Positions 23,801-35,130 of a DNA stretch of 64,000 bases are shown piece after piece (the first letter of the stretch is position 1; each line of letters begins with the position of its first letter). The notes under the pieces are model-generated. The model saw only the letters and a list, made by a program, of their open reading frames with translations. It made no database searches and had not been told where the DNA came from. Position numbers and translations under genes: made by a program. The DNA comes from Cryptococcus deneoformans JEC21 (taxonomy: Eukaryota; Basidiomycota; Tremellomycetes; Tremellales; Cryptococcaceae), in assembly GCF_000091045.1 (NCBI RefSeq), contig NC_006670.1, positions 203,501-267,500 on the forward strand. The letters are read 5' to 3'.

Positions 23801-25087
23801 TCAAGCAAATTCGAGAAATTCCAAACCGACAATCTCGTTAAGCATTTTTCTCTCAGTCTCCGAATCAAACGGTCCTGACCCGGATGGCACATTTTTCTCC
23901 GCCCATGCGTATGATTCGCCGATAAGAGTCTCAGTAAGAGGAACACCTTCGCTAGCAAGAGCCTTGATGATGTTAGCAACGAGGGAGATGGCTTCTCTGC
24001 CTTGCGGAGGGATTTCCTGCGAGTGTATCCGTCAGAGTCAATCCTGACTGGGATACTATGCGACTCACGTCATTTTGGTTACTGTAAACACCTTCTGAGT
24101 CAAACCCTTCACCACCCTCCCGTCGCGCCTGTGACGTTCCATTGCTCACCCACACGTAACCGTTCAACCCGAGGATAACGTCGACACCTGTAGGGCCACA
24201 AGGAGGAGGGATGTGATAGAAATGGGATTTAAGTCGACGGATTAACTGTGGAGGGACGGTCAAGAGAAAGCCGTTACGAAGCTGCCAAGAGCGGTGTAAG
24301 TGTACATTTATTGGAATATCGTACAAATACTTACTTTGCCGTACTTCAATGATCGCGTATGTAATGACATGGCTCCATCTCCAAAGAATGCTTGAACTTC
24401 AGCAACAAGCAACTATTTCTCGGTCAGTCCTGTAACAGCATACAAATCAGTGGCCATAGCTGAGAAGCTCACATCTCCTTCCGCCAAAAACTCTCTCATC
24501 TTCAAAGCGTCTGACTCAATCTTCCTCCTTTGCACACCGCCCGGTAAGTTGACACTTGAGAGCATCAGAACAGCATCTTGACGCCCGTTGGCATCTACAC
24601 GCCATCGCTGCGCTCCCACTTCTACTATTCGACCGATAACGAGATCTCCAACTTCTGGAGTATATCTGAATTTTCGAAGTCAAAATGTTAGCACGACACA
24701 AGGCCATCCTTTCCATATGGATGTTCACAAGGATGTACCCACCTTGAACGAAGTGGCCTGACGGAAATGAGTTTATTTACTCTCTCAATCGTACCGGCGA
24801 CAGAGGACACGACATTGCTCTCCTCGACATAAGTTCCATGGCCTCTGAAAAATAGCTTAATACGATCCTTAATGGTCATTGGACATCTCTTACCTCATAT
24901 ACTCCTTGGAGCTGGTAATAACCTCTCCGGGGCTAACAATAGACCTTTTGCTAGGTCCAGCGCCACCAAACTCATCTTCGTCGAGATCCATCGCATCGAG
25001 TTCCGCTTGGTGCTTGCGATGTGTTGACGGCACAATTTCAGTGAACGCTTGACTAATGGACGGCGCTACTGCTTTTACGCTAAACAT
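23801..25087 (-). CDS. RRP4: Exosome cap subunit RRP4 (S1/KH RNA-binding)
   Basis: RRP4 is one of the three S1/KH cap proteins of the RNA exosome, feeding RNA into the core for 3'-5' decay and rRNA processing. Exons give [20 protein letters not shown], an N-terminal exosome domain. The S1 domain follows: [37 protein letters not shown], then [40 protein letters not shown] leads into the KH-like domain, with [25 protein letters not shown] and NLPGG are diagnostic for RRP4 rather than RRP40 or CSL4. The ATG at 25085-25087 starts [15 protein letters not shown], and the stop is TGA at 23801-23803. About six exons. Divergent from the hydrolase at 25449. Confidence 0.94.
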
Positions 25088-25448
25088 TATGGTGGTATCT
25101 CTTTTGAATGATTTTTTTGAGGTCTAAAAACGAAGATGAATGTTCTTGGACATTTCAATCTCTCTTCGCAATTCTTGGTCTGACGGACGGCACGGAGAAT
25201 CGACGTTTATTATTATTGCTGCAAGAAGTTCATGATCCGCGGAGATATAATGAACTCCGTATAGGTGGCAATCACTAATAAGAAATACCACCACCAGCGG
25301 GGCGCCAAATGAGTATAGCCAGGGGAGGTTCGTTTGTTTACGTTTCGTTACCAGGGATTAGATTACAGAACGATCTTGTTTCTATACAGCTATCCACAGT
25401 ATTGTTTCTGCAAGACCACTCTGATCGTGTTGCTCAATCATTATTAGT
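25088..25448. promoter_or_regulatory. Divergent promoter RRP4/hydrolase
   Basis: This 361-bp shared upstream region contains a 7-bp inverted repeat, AGTTCAT..ATGAACT, around 25227-25255. No gene was found inside. Confidence 0.45.
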
Positions 25449-27232
25449 ATGGCGAAAGAGCCGAGAGATCTATTGCTCCTCGTTTGGGTGCACGGGTGCG
25501 TGAGGCATTGTGTCCATTCTTCAGCTTCATAGATCATGGCTGATAGTTTTTATCAGTTTCAAGGGAAACGATGTAACCTTTGAGACTTTCCCAGGACGTG
25601 CGTTCATTTCTCAAACCCTTGCATCATGTTGCATGACTCTCTGATCAATTTCATTCGATTGAGTAGGCATCTGTCACCTTCTGCGGGCTACTCATCCTTC
25701 CCTTCGAGTCGAATCGCGGGTATTTCCAATGTATCAAACACGGGGGGAACTGGTAAGAAGATACAGATTAAGTAGGCAGGTAATGACTCTATTGTCGCTG
25801 TAGCTTGCGGCGACCTTAGCCTTCGTCGATTGGCTCACGGAACTGGTGGTGAACCTTGAGAACGATCATGGACAAGGAGGCGGAGCGGGTAAAGCAAAGG
25901 TGGTTCTAATGGGGCATTCGTAAGTAAAAAGACCCAAAAAAATCCGAAAGACAATGTCTAACTGAATGCTAGCATGGGAGGACTGTTGTGTGCAGACACT
26001 GTGAGAGATATCGCTGCGAATACGAGAGAAGGTGATCCGATGTGGCCGCGGGTAGTGGGAATTATCGGTAAATCAACATCAACATTATCGTCCCTCTGTA
26101 TGATTTGCGCTGATCAGAAAGACGGTGGTCATTAGCTTTTGATACTCCAGTGAGTGTATGGAGCCATTCAGATAGTCCAAAACTAACGCACCTGTCCTAG
26201 TATCTTGGTTTACATCCTGTAAGTCTTGCCATATTTTCATCCTCTAACCATGCTCATTGCCGCCCTTCACAACCATAGCATACTTTCGTAAGTCGCTTGT
26301 CTTTTATATTTAAACACCTCTCACTTTCGAACGCACAGAAACACCACCTCACCCAGGCTGCTTCTTACTTCGATCAAGCTCGCAGCATAGCCTCCACAAT
26401 CGGTATGGTGTCGCCAACATCATTTGGTCTTGGATTCGGGAACTCTGGCAAGAAGACTGAAAGTACAACCTCAGAGGCAGGTTTCTCAAAACCCCAACCC
26501 TCCGCATCGACAAAGGGCAAGAAAAAGGAGACAACCACCACCGTTTCAGACATGTCTACTTCCGCGGAGCAGCAGGCAGCTACTTCAAAATCTTTCTGGT
26601 CAAGTCTATCGTCTGTACCATCCCCTTCAAGCAAAACCCTGTATGGTCTCGGTGCTGCGGCGTTGGGTGCTGCAGCGCTTGGGACAGCTTACTACAGGCG
26701 AGAAGATTTCATAACGGGGTGGCGCTGGGGTTATGATCACATGACATTTGTGAAGAACTTATGGGATGAAGATGGATCGCGGAAGAGGTTAGAGGCCATC
26801 GATGCGTTGGTACGGGAACAAAACGTCTTATACAGGAAGTATGTGGATGTGTACAGCTTCTTGTGGGAGGGTCTGCTGATGCATGACGGCAGTTACTACA
26901 CCCATCTTCCGGTCGAACCCCCTGTTCACTTAGTTGGCCGAACATTCGCCATTCTTCCACCAGCCTCGCATCCCCTTTTCCCGCTGTGGCGTCCCGCCAC
27001 AAATTCTCTCGCCAAAGATGAAGTTTCCGCGCATATGGGCATGTTTAATCCAAAGACGAACGACGGGTTCTATGATTTAGGCTTGGCGGTTGTGAAAGAG
27101 ATCGGGGAGAGAATTGAATCGGAAGGTGTGGGGAGGAAGGAAGGGTTGGAAGAGAGGATGGATGAAGATGGAGAAGGAGTCTGGAGGATTGAGAAAGATA
27201 AGGATGGAAAGGAGATCTGGGTGGAGGCTTAG
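25449..27232 (+). CDS. DUF676-type lipase-like alpha/beta hydrolase with microexons
   Basis: The start is MAKEPRDLLLLVWVHG, joined across an intron to FKGNDVTFETFPG, giving the HGF-x-G oxyanion motif. VFPMYQTRGEL and LAFVDWLTEL follow. The nucleophile elbow GHSMGG is split by an intron at 25921-25973, and the next exon continues LLCADTVRDIA. VVGIIAFDTPYLGLHPHTFK is built from tiny exons of 14 nt (26136-26149), 18 nt (26201-26218) and 9 nt (26279-26287). The last exon (26339-27232) carries a Ser/Thr/Lys-rich linker, a Gly/Ala-rich hydrophobic helix (LYGLGAAALGAAALGTAYY), and a charged tail. The family includes putative fungal lipases; substrate is unknown. The stop is TAG at 27230-27232. The exact splice between the second and third exons is less certain. 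Confidence 0.8.
26136..26287 (+). other. Run of three consecutive microexons (14, 18 and 9 nt)
   Basis: CTTTTGATACTCCA at 26136-26149, TATCTTGGTTTACATCCT at 26201-26218 and CATACTTTC at 26279-26287 are each flanked by AG and GT. Joined to the neighbouring exons they keep frame and spell a conserved DTP-YLGLHP segment. Confidence 0.75.
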
Positions 27233-28203
27233 ACATGAAAACTGCGCTTGTGGCGAAGTGTATTCATTTTGACGCTGTTTCGGTCTCAGTTATCTAAACC
27301 AAACAAGATCCGAGGGGCTTGTTGAAATCAGGAGAGGCAAGTGCGTCCCCGGTCTGCTTGGGAGATGCTAATCAACGACCATGTCAGGCGTTACATATTT
27401 TGTGAACGGACTCTCATTGCCTTGATTGTGGTGGGAAGTCTCGTGTCTCAGCTCCATTCAGAGCATTAGAGGAAAAGGAATGTTTGAGCACGCTTCGATC
27501 ATATGTAAGCGCTAAGCAAATGGAGTTTCCCAGAGAACAACAAAAACAGACCTTTTCCGCCGCGAGTGGCAGTCGATTTAGAGAATGAAATTCAGGGTCT
27601 GACGGAGATGACCAGACTTATGTTTACTGGGAAGTAGCATGGCAGTAGCCCATTTTCCTTGGGTAAAGATGCAATGAGCAGAAAGTGTCAACAAAGCTTT
27701 GTGCATGCAAAATATTATGTTGACGGCGGTTCATTCTATGATGAATCATGGAACTCAAAGTAAGAGAACCAAGCAAACAGTATAATTGAGTAATCCTAGT
27801 AGTATTCCGTTGCCTTCTTTTACGGGCAGCTCCCCACCACTCGTTCGCAATTACGAGACATCCTCGGCCGGCTAGGAGCCAGTAGTTGCTTAGTTAGTGG
27901 TGATGATCACTGCAGCTGAAGCGTAGAATGACCAGTTTTGCCTGTCTTTAGCTTCTTGATATTTAGTTATCATGGCATGCTACAAGTATTCCTCTCATTT
28001 ATTTTTACAGAATTTGTCACCTACAGTTGCTATTATAGCTGCTTTGTTGACTTAACGTATGCATTCATCGTTGCCTGCTGGCCAAAAGATGGAAAAAGAA
28101 CACCGAAGGAGGCGTGGATACTGAATGATCAACCTCCACCTCTCTCCTCCAGCCATGACGAAGGAACTGTCACCAGGCACGGTTATCAGATGAAGATCAC
28201 GCA

Positions 28204-28237
28204 TCATGTAGCACGGGGACCTGTCATGTAGTACGGG
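28204..28237. repeat. Two near-identical 14-mers, 20 bp apart
   Basis: TCATGTAGCACGGG (28204-28217) and TCATGTAGTACGGG (28224-28237) differ by one base. They lie just upstream of a CRE. Confidence 0.7.
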
Positions 28238-28244
28238 TGGTGCT

Positions 28245-28252
28245 TGACGTCA
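28245..28252. promoter_or_regulatory. Perfect CRE (TGACGTCA)
   Basis: The palindromic cAMP-response/ATF site lies about 340 bp upstream of the start at 28595. Half sites ACGTCA follow at 28425-28430 and 28449-28454. ATF/CREB bZIP control is an inference from the motif. Confidence 0.55.
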
Positions 28253-28475
28253 GTTATTTTTGTTCCATGTAATCTCGCTCCATCTTCTTGGTTACGCAAA
28301 GCTTTTTATGCCAAAATACTCCTCCCTAGCTTGCCGGGTATGGGTTCTACCCGTTGATGTGGACTCTAATATGGAAGCGTTTGCGGTGCTACTACAATGG
28401 TCTGCCCAATGCCGTTCACTCATCACGTCATATGCTCTCTTTTCCGAAACGTCATTTATAGAACATCCCCCCGCC

Positions 28476-28500
28476 TGTGACCTGTCACACCGTATATAAA
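28476..28500 (+). promoter_or_regulatory. Palindrome plus TATA box of the hydrophilin-like gene
   Basis: TGTGAC-CT-GTCACA (28476-28489) sits 3 bp upstream of TATATAAA (28493-28500), about 95 bp before the ATG. A strong TATA suits an inducible gene. Confidence 0.6.
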
Positions 28501-28594
28501 GATTGCAGGTGACTTGTCTTTTGTCTTCTTTACAATCTTCTGAGTATCCAAGAAATTATCAACATCTTAACAAACAGATACAAAATCCACGAAC

Positions 28595-30455
28595 ATGTCT
28601 GGAATCACAAACAAGCTCGAGAACAAGGTTGACAAGACCTTCTTCAGGTGAGTTGAATCCATTCAACTTCACATTCAAACGTTGATGCTCATAAATAGTC
28701 ATAGTGGCGGCCCCGGTACTACAGGCCGAGAGCCGTTCGAAGATAGCACAACTTCTGGTACCACTGGTACCCACTCCTCTAACACTACCAACCCGGCTAC
28801 CTCTCTCCATGGCGGTATCACTCACGATGAGAACGTTCGATCTGGCATGGGCGCCACTGGCACCCCCGACAGAACAACGGGTAGCACTGGCTCTTACACT
28901 GGCACTGGTGTTGGCAACGAGAATATTCCCGCTCCTCATAGCTCTAGCACCGGTACCAACGTTCCCGGCACACACACTGGTGGCGGTGCACCCATCGGGG
29001 CTCAGGGTACTTCATTTGGCCAGACTGGCGAGCAGCGCGGTGTTGGTGGGGTAACTGCTGGCGGTGTTACTGGTAGTGGTAATCCTACTCATGCTGGTTA
29101 TGGTTCTGGTGCTACTACTGGACTCGACTCTTCTCGACATGGTCAAGGAATCGGCTCGGGTACCGATAAGCACTCTTCAACAGGCGTAAGTTGATATCTT
29201 TCTCTGTCAGGTAGCATGTTGACTGACTTTGTAATCCAGTATGGTGCTCATGAATCTAGCTTTGCTCCTCCTATTTCTTCCACCACTGGTTCTGGTGCTA
29301 AGGTTGCCGACTACGGCACTGGCTCCCACACCAGTTCTCACCACACTGGCGCAGCCGCTACTGGTGCTGCCGCCGCTGGTACTGGTGCTGCCGCTTATGG
29401 CCACCATGAGAACAAGCACGCCGGTTCTGGCCATACTGGCTCACATTCCCACGATACCTCTGGTAACCACGGCGTTGTAAGTTTTCTTGCGTTCCCCACC
29501 CCACATAATCATTAACAGCGGGCAGGGTACAACCGACTCTTACGGCTCTGGTCTCCCTAGCGCGCTCGATAACAAACAGTCTGTCGGTGCTGGTGCTCGA
29601 GACAGCCGTGATAGGACTGGTCACCTTGAAGAAGGATCCGCCCTATACGAGCGATCTACAGACCAAGGACCTGTTACTGGCGGTGCTGCCAACACCGACA
29701 AGTTCGACACTGACAAGCCGAGAAACACTTCTGGTTTGACCGGCCACGGTACAGGCAAGACTCACAACTATGACGGTACCTCTTCTAGAACTGCCCCTCA
29801 CAGCGGTACTGAGGACCCGTATAAGCAACAGTCTGGCGGTGCTGCGGGTATTGTAAGTTGATATAACTCAGATAACCTTGTTTTCCCAGCCACCACTAAC
29901 GCCAACTAGTTTGCCACTTCTGACAAAGACTTCACCTCCAACACCGACCGTCTCGGCAAGGGCGCTTACCACGACGATCAGGGTCTCTTCAAGGACAACA
30001 CCAGTGGTCCCGGCGGCCGAAGCGCCCTTACTGGTCGAGAGGGTAATTACGAGAAGAACCCTATTAGCGGTGTAGAGAGTGCCGGTCAGAAGCATCACAC
30101 TGGTGCTACATCTGGCGCTGGTACTGGTGCCACTGGAGGCGCCGCCTACGAAGCTGAAAAGGCTGAAAACAAACTCGCTGGCAGCCACTCTACCACCGGT
30201 GCTTATGACACTCCCACTTCCTCTCACGGTATTGCCGGCCGCGATGGTACCACTGCTACCACCGGCCAGTCTGGCTACGGTACTGGTGACAGGACTGGTA
30301 CATACAACGAGACTGGTACCACCGGCACTCACTCTAGCTCCACCGGAGAGTCTGGTACTGCCATTGGTGGCCACGACACTGATACAGGCAGGACCACTGA
30401 GGGTACACATGAGAAGAAGGGTATTATTGAGAAGATCAAGGAGGCTATCCACTAA
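28595..30455 (+). CDS. Gly/Thr/Ser-rich hydrophilin-like stress protein
   Basis: Five exons (28595-28648, 28699-29185, 29240-29476, 29526-29852, 29910-30455) encode about 550 residues dominated by Gly, Thr, Ser, His and Ala. They are highly hydrophilic and almost devoid of Cys, Trp and large aliphatic residues. The ends are different: MSGITNKLENKVDKTFFS at the start and EKKGIIEKIKEAIH at the end, both amphipathic-helix-like. The middle has degenerate repeats such as GTGATG, HTGA and DTxTG. This composition fits an intrinsically disordered LEA/hydrophilin class protein that protects against desiccation or other stress; the family is inferred from composition only. The TATA box and CRE-type sites upstream suggest strong inducible expression. 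The long minus-strand open frame at 29868-30452 is a shadow. Confidence 0.75.
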
Positions 30456-31506
30456 TCGTTGTAATAATTTGGTGGTTGATTGTTGGATGAGATTGTCCTG
30501 AAATAATCAGAATCGTAAGAAGCAAACAAACAAACAAACAACAAACATGTAGCTTAGGAATAGGCGGATTGAATGTATTATTACTTGTCTCTCAAATCTT
30601 TCAGTCCAGTCGTTGTCTTCTCGCGCATTAATGGAAAGCTAACTTACCATGTCAGGAGGATGAGCTTTCGTCCTGCCGACGTCGTTGCTGCTGATTACCT
30701 TGTTCCGTCTTTGATTTCGTTCTTTGCAGTTTAAATAAACGCCATATATCTGCTCAATCCAGTACACTACTCAATCTCTGGGGTATCCTGATACATCCTG
30801 CTTGTATTATGGCCGGTCGTTAGTAGGGGTTCTGTGGCAAGAAGAAGACTGAACAAGCGAAATCTTTTCCATCACTTGATTATAATAGGTACCTAGCTCT
30901 GCAGAACGTATGAGCTCCTTAGTGGTCAATATCTTAGTCACTTTGCTTGAACTTTTGCACGGTATGGTTGAGAATAATAATCAATAGGAGTCCCCAAGTC
31001 GTAGCGCCCCTACAGTTGTATTTCCCAGGAAAGCGGCTGCTCCGTCCAAGCCTTAAATAAGAGTAAAAGTACCAAGCTGAACAACTGTTCTGTAGATTTG
31101 TAGGTTCATAACCACCTTCTCTTTATTGGGCCTGTGGTTTCCTCCTCTAATAATGTCATAGTCATGCACCGTATCTTCTACTAGTATACGTACTAGTTAT
31201 TTGTTCGCCCGTCGGTCATAGCATGAAGGATTGGCTCTGCAGTGGATTGGCTGCACTCGTGTAGGCTCGACACAAGCCCCTCGACGGACATTGGCTCGTC
31301 TCCGAGACTTGTGTCGAGCCTAGCACTCGGCGGGCGCACGCCACAAGGGAGAGAGAAAATAATTCCGCGTGTGGCACTCCGTCTGCCGTTTCCGGCCACC
31401 GATTTCATCCACCACCCACTCAGCAGGGTCATCACCAGCATACACATCCTCCATCTTACATCTTACATCTCTTTCTTTTTTGTTCCTTTTTCCCTAATCG
31501 GCCAGC
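30456..31506. other. Intergenic region upstream of MPC subunit gene
   Basis: About 1.05 kb. It contains an (AAAC)n-like run at about 30519-30546, the 15-bp inverted repeat at 31262-31322, and a triplicated CATCTTACATC stretch in the likely 5' UTR (about 31449-31470). No gene was seen. Confidence 0.55.
31262..31322. repeat. Perfect 15-bp inverted repeat upstream of the MPC gene
   Basis: TAGGCTCGACACAAG (31262-31276) and CTTGTGTCGAGCCTA (31308-31322) are exact reverse complements separated by 31 bp. They lie about 185 bp upstream of the ATG. Confidence 0.85.
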
Positions 31507-32025
31507 ATGTCAGCACCTCTTGGAAACGCCGCTGCTCAACAAACAACCTCCAAGTTCCAGGCTTTCCTTAACCACCCAGCTGGACCCAAGTATGTCTATC
31601 TCGAAACGACATTTTTGTGGGGAATGATGGCACACTAAGAGTTAATTACTGACAAGAGTGTTTGTATTGCAGGACCATCTTCTTCTGGGCTCCTATCGCA
31701 AAATGGGGTCTCGTGCTTGCTGGTGTCAAAGACCTTTCTCGTCCGGCTGAGAAGTTGAGTGTGTCACAAAATGTTGCTCTTGCGGCGACTGGTTTCATTT
31801 GGGTGGGTCTCGTCTTTTCATGGCTTCTAATCATTCGGAATGATATCGGGTAACGAATTTGCTAATATTAATCCATATGTACAGGTGCGATACTCTTTCG
31901 TCATCACCCCTGTCAACTACTCCCTCGCTGCCGTCAACTTCTTCGTTGGTTCCACTGGTGTCGCTCAGCTTTATCGAGTGTGGGATTACAGGAGGAAAAA
32001 TCCTGGAGCCGTGTCAAGCGCCTAA
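31507..32025 (+). CDS. MPC2: Mitochondrial pyruvate carrier subunit, MPC2 type
   Basis: MPC2 pairs with MPC1 in the inner mitochondrial membrane to import pyruvate. Three exons give MSAPLGNAAAQQTTSKFQAF, LNHPAGPKTIFFWAPIAKWG, LVLAGVKDLSRPAEKLS, NVALAATGFIW, then after the 82-nt intron 31803-31884, VRYSFVITPVNYSLAAVNFF and VGSTGVAQLYRVW. The FFWAP-KW, DLSRP and YSFVITP-N-SLAAVNFFVG motifs are typical of the longer MPC2/MPC3 subunits. Length is about 120 residues with two to three membrane helices. Reading through the last intron would add a hydrophobic stretch and stop at 31853, giving a truncated carrier. Convergent with the DUF3292 gene. Confidence 0.93.
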
Positions 32026-32351
32026 CGATAAGAGCTGCTCAAGGGGATAGTAGATGGAGTTGGGAGATTAGACTTGTTGTAGGGTACCCATACCCATCGG
32101 CCAATTGTCATGAACTCGCGTCGAACGCCTTGATGGCCCTAAAAGGATCACTACTGGTCATTGTGGTGAAATAAGTCGAAGAGAGATCATCTACAGGTGT
32201 TAATCGTTGACTGTCAGATAGATTTGAATTTCAAATTGCTGCAGTCACATATAGGGCTACATGTTCAAAAACCAATCACTAATAGCTACTGTATTTATGC
32301 AGTAGACAGTTATTCTTGGCACCCATTGTCTTCTCCAAGGTCAACGCCATC
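32026..32351. other. Convergent intergenic region
   Basis: This 326-bp stretch between MPC2 and the DUF3292 gene is expected to contain both 3' UTRs. Nothing else was seen. Confidence 0.55.
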
Positions 32352-35130
32352 TTACAAAACCTCCCACCTCTGTCTGCCGATACTGATCAACCTCGTAAAT
32401 AACCCCTCTCGCCTGCCAACTCTTCGGAAATGCATCGTCTCTCCATCATCCTTCGGAGCATCAGGACCGGCGGCAAATTCTTTCGCCTGTTGCACTCCTG
32501 ATTTGAAGCGAATGGTCAAGCCCAATCCTTCTACATCCGCGCCGGAAGCCCAGCCAAGCGCCATACGAGGCATAGAAACGTGGCTCTGAAGGAGAAGTCA
32601 GAATCTAAATATGATAGGATGGACTGGGAAATGTGGCCGACTCGCCTTTTTAATTTCGACGATGTCATCGACAGGTCGTACAAAATGCGCTTTTGTACCG
32701 GAAACGGGAACAAAACTGATTGTAGGCATGGAGATGCCCTCTTCTCTACTGTCAATAATAATGTGACCAGAGGTACCGTTGAGTTTTGCGGGGTAGGCTA
32801 CAGCACTATCAGTGGAATCGCGCAGATCGGTGCCAATCGACACACGTACAATCAATGTTACCATCATCCTTAATATTACCTCGGAACAGGACTTTATCCA
32901 CCTTATCTCCAATCTTCCCCAACTTTATTAGCTGCCCCCCAAGCCACTCGTACCACCAATCCTCCATACTCACCTGTTTCCTTGCCCCATCGACCTTGAC
33001 GTCTCCTCTAAATCCCGCCATGTGTTTTCCGGCACTCTTAAAGACACCTGTAATGTGCGACTTAGTCTTGTGCTTGGTCTTGGCAGCTACCTCTGCGGTA
33101 GCACCTTCTTGTGCGGCTTCCAAGACTTCGGCGTCGTCATCCGCTGTGACCGCAGCGGGTGTAGTGTCTTTAATTGCTTCCTATTGGGAGTGAAGGTGTG
33201 TTAGTGGGTATAAGTCAAGGCTGTGACTTTTTGCTTACTTTGGGAGTACCTGAAAGAGGGGGAGGACTAGATTTGAGTTGAGAAAGGTAAGTGTGTGAAT
33301 GAGGAGAGTAGCAAGCGCATGACTCACGGAGGTCGAGGCAAGGGCTTGCCCAACGCTTCTGTGACCCTCAGCAAGTGCAAGGTCAACTGAGTATCGGTAG
33401 GGACGCGAGACAGAATCGAGCTTTCATTGAACCAGAGTCAATTCTCACTTCTCAATAGAGCATTTTGAAGACGACTCACTTGCGCATGTCCAACAGTTCT
33501 TGCCAATTGGGAACGACTTCGACGAATTTGTTAATTCCCTTGATGATCAAGGGCTGACCCCACATGCCGACACCAAAACCCAATGTCGCCAATCGGCCAA
33601 AAACCCAGGCGGGGACAAAAGTAAGAAGAAAAGCAGGAGGAATGAGGAAGGCGCCAGCAATCTTGAACCTGGCGAAATTGTCGGGGTAAGGGCCTGGAGG
33701 GGAAAGAGCACTATGAAAAGTTAAGACCATTATATTCTGCCGCTCAGTAATTGCGAGAGCTTACTTGGCGAATCGCTCGATAGAATCCGCAACGGTTCCC
33801 AAACCATCCTCTGACAGCTTGGTCATTTTTGAAACCATCTCATCCCTTTTCCTCTTCGCTTCCCTTTGAGCCAACTTCTTCTTCTCCTTATCATTCAAGG
33901 GCTCAGCGGGCGTGATTTTCTCACCACCTATAACAATATCGGCAGATTCGAGGCCTTGGGGTTTGCCGTCAACGGGGGCAGTCTCGACGGCAGCTTCGTC
34001 CTCCGAAGATGATGACTCGGGTTCCTCCTCTTTCTCACCGACGTTGGAGTTCCCAGCCTCTTTACCCTTCTTCTTGCCATCCTACGACCAATAAATGATT
34101 AGCGCTTCATATTGCTAGACCTTCCGATGGTTTAGGGCACTTACAAAGAGCAATCTGGTGGTGAAAGCCTTCAAAATCGAGGTAGCTTCAAAAGCCTGTT
34201 CCTCAGCCTGTTCTGCCTTGGTCCTATGTACTGTCTTTCCATCGATGTTTCCCAAGAGACTTTCGTCTCCCTTCTGGTTGGTGGGGTCGGTAGCACTAGG
34301 CGGCGTGAATGGTGCAGGAGGCACCGGTGGGAATAGGAATCGCCTCGTGCGAGGGAAACAGACCAAGATGGATAAGAAAATCATAATTGCGGCAACAGCG
34401 TAGCCAAAAATCCAAGCAGTGAAGTACACCACACAATACGTCCCAGTTCTCCAACGCTCTTCGGGAGACCAAGACATGAGGCGCTGAAGCTCGCGTGCCC
34501 CTCGTAGAGACGAAGGGCCTACGGCGGCAATACAACGCTCGAGGTTGGAACGGAGCACATCTGTGTGGGAGGGGAGGTTCGGAAGTGTAGAGGGACGAAG
34601 GTCAGGCTCCGCAGCGGGAAGGTTACGAGCAGGGTGCAGGACATGGGTAATTTGCTGGGAATGCGTAGTCAGCCCTGTCCCAATTCATAATTCTGTAACA
34701 GCCAAATCGGGAAGAACGAAAAAGCACTCACTACATCGAACCGTCGAAGCATGGCCCAAAGACGGTCATCTTCGAGACCAGCCACTACCGTTCCCTGCGG
34801 CTTCTCGCCCTTCAAATCCCTCTCTTCAGCTTTGGTCTTTTCGACTTCCCTCTTAATGACCTGAGGATGCTCTTCTTTGATGGCTTCTTTCTGCTCCTCC
34901 GGGTGGGTAGCAGGGTTGGTAGGCAAAGCAGTAGGGGCAGATTCCTTCGATGGCTTGTTAGGGTCTATCGACGCAGTGGGAGCCTGAGTCTGCGCCTCGG
35001 GATTGTCAAGTGGCGCTGTAGGAATGGTCGTGGACGGGGCATCTGGAACGGGGATTTCGTGAGCCTCTACCGGCTGTTGAGCAGCAGGCGGTGCTGGCGG
35101 TATTGGCTCGGCTGTAGGTGAGTTTGACAT
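32352..35130 (-). CDS. DUF3292-family membrane protein
   Basis: The ATG is at 35128-35130 (MSNSPTAEPIPPAPP). A long Pro/Glu/Lys-rich disordered N-terminus leads to RLWAMLRRFDV and a predicted amphipathic region. Hydrophobic segments follow: TYCVVYFTAWIFGYAVAAIM with IFLSILVCF, and later FKIAGAFLIPPAFLLTFVPA. An acidic linker (EEEPESSSSEDEAAV) lies between them. The C-terminus, spliced across several introns, reads AYPAKLNGTSGHIIIDSREE, VEIKKA, then SHVSMPRMALGWASGADVEG and ends GRQRWEVL (TAA at 32352-32354). It has a GRAM/PH-like strand pattern typical of fungal DUF3292 proteins. Function is unknown; an organelle-membrane or lipid-related role is only a guess. About nine exons. Confidence 0.75.

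Larger units (their letters stand above)
27233..28594. other. 1.36-kb intergenic region; promoter of the hydrophilin-like gene
   Basis: No credible gene was found. The distal part is AT-rich. The proximal 400 bp hold a CRE, two near-identical 14-mers, two ACGTCA half sites, a TGTGAC-CT-GTCACA palindrome and a TATA box. Open frames at 27938-28231 and 28260-28499 look random. Confidence 0.55.

Noticed and set aside
29868..30452. 194-codon minus-strand open frame, Ser/Thr/Val-rich
   Set aside because: Antisense to the last exon of the hydrophilin-like gene, an artefact of its repetitive codons.
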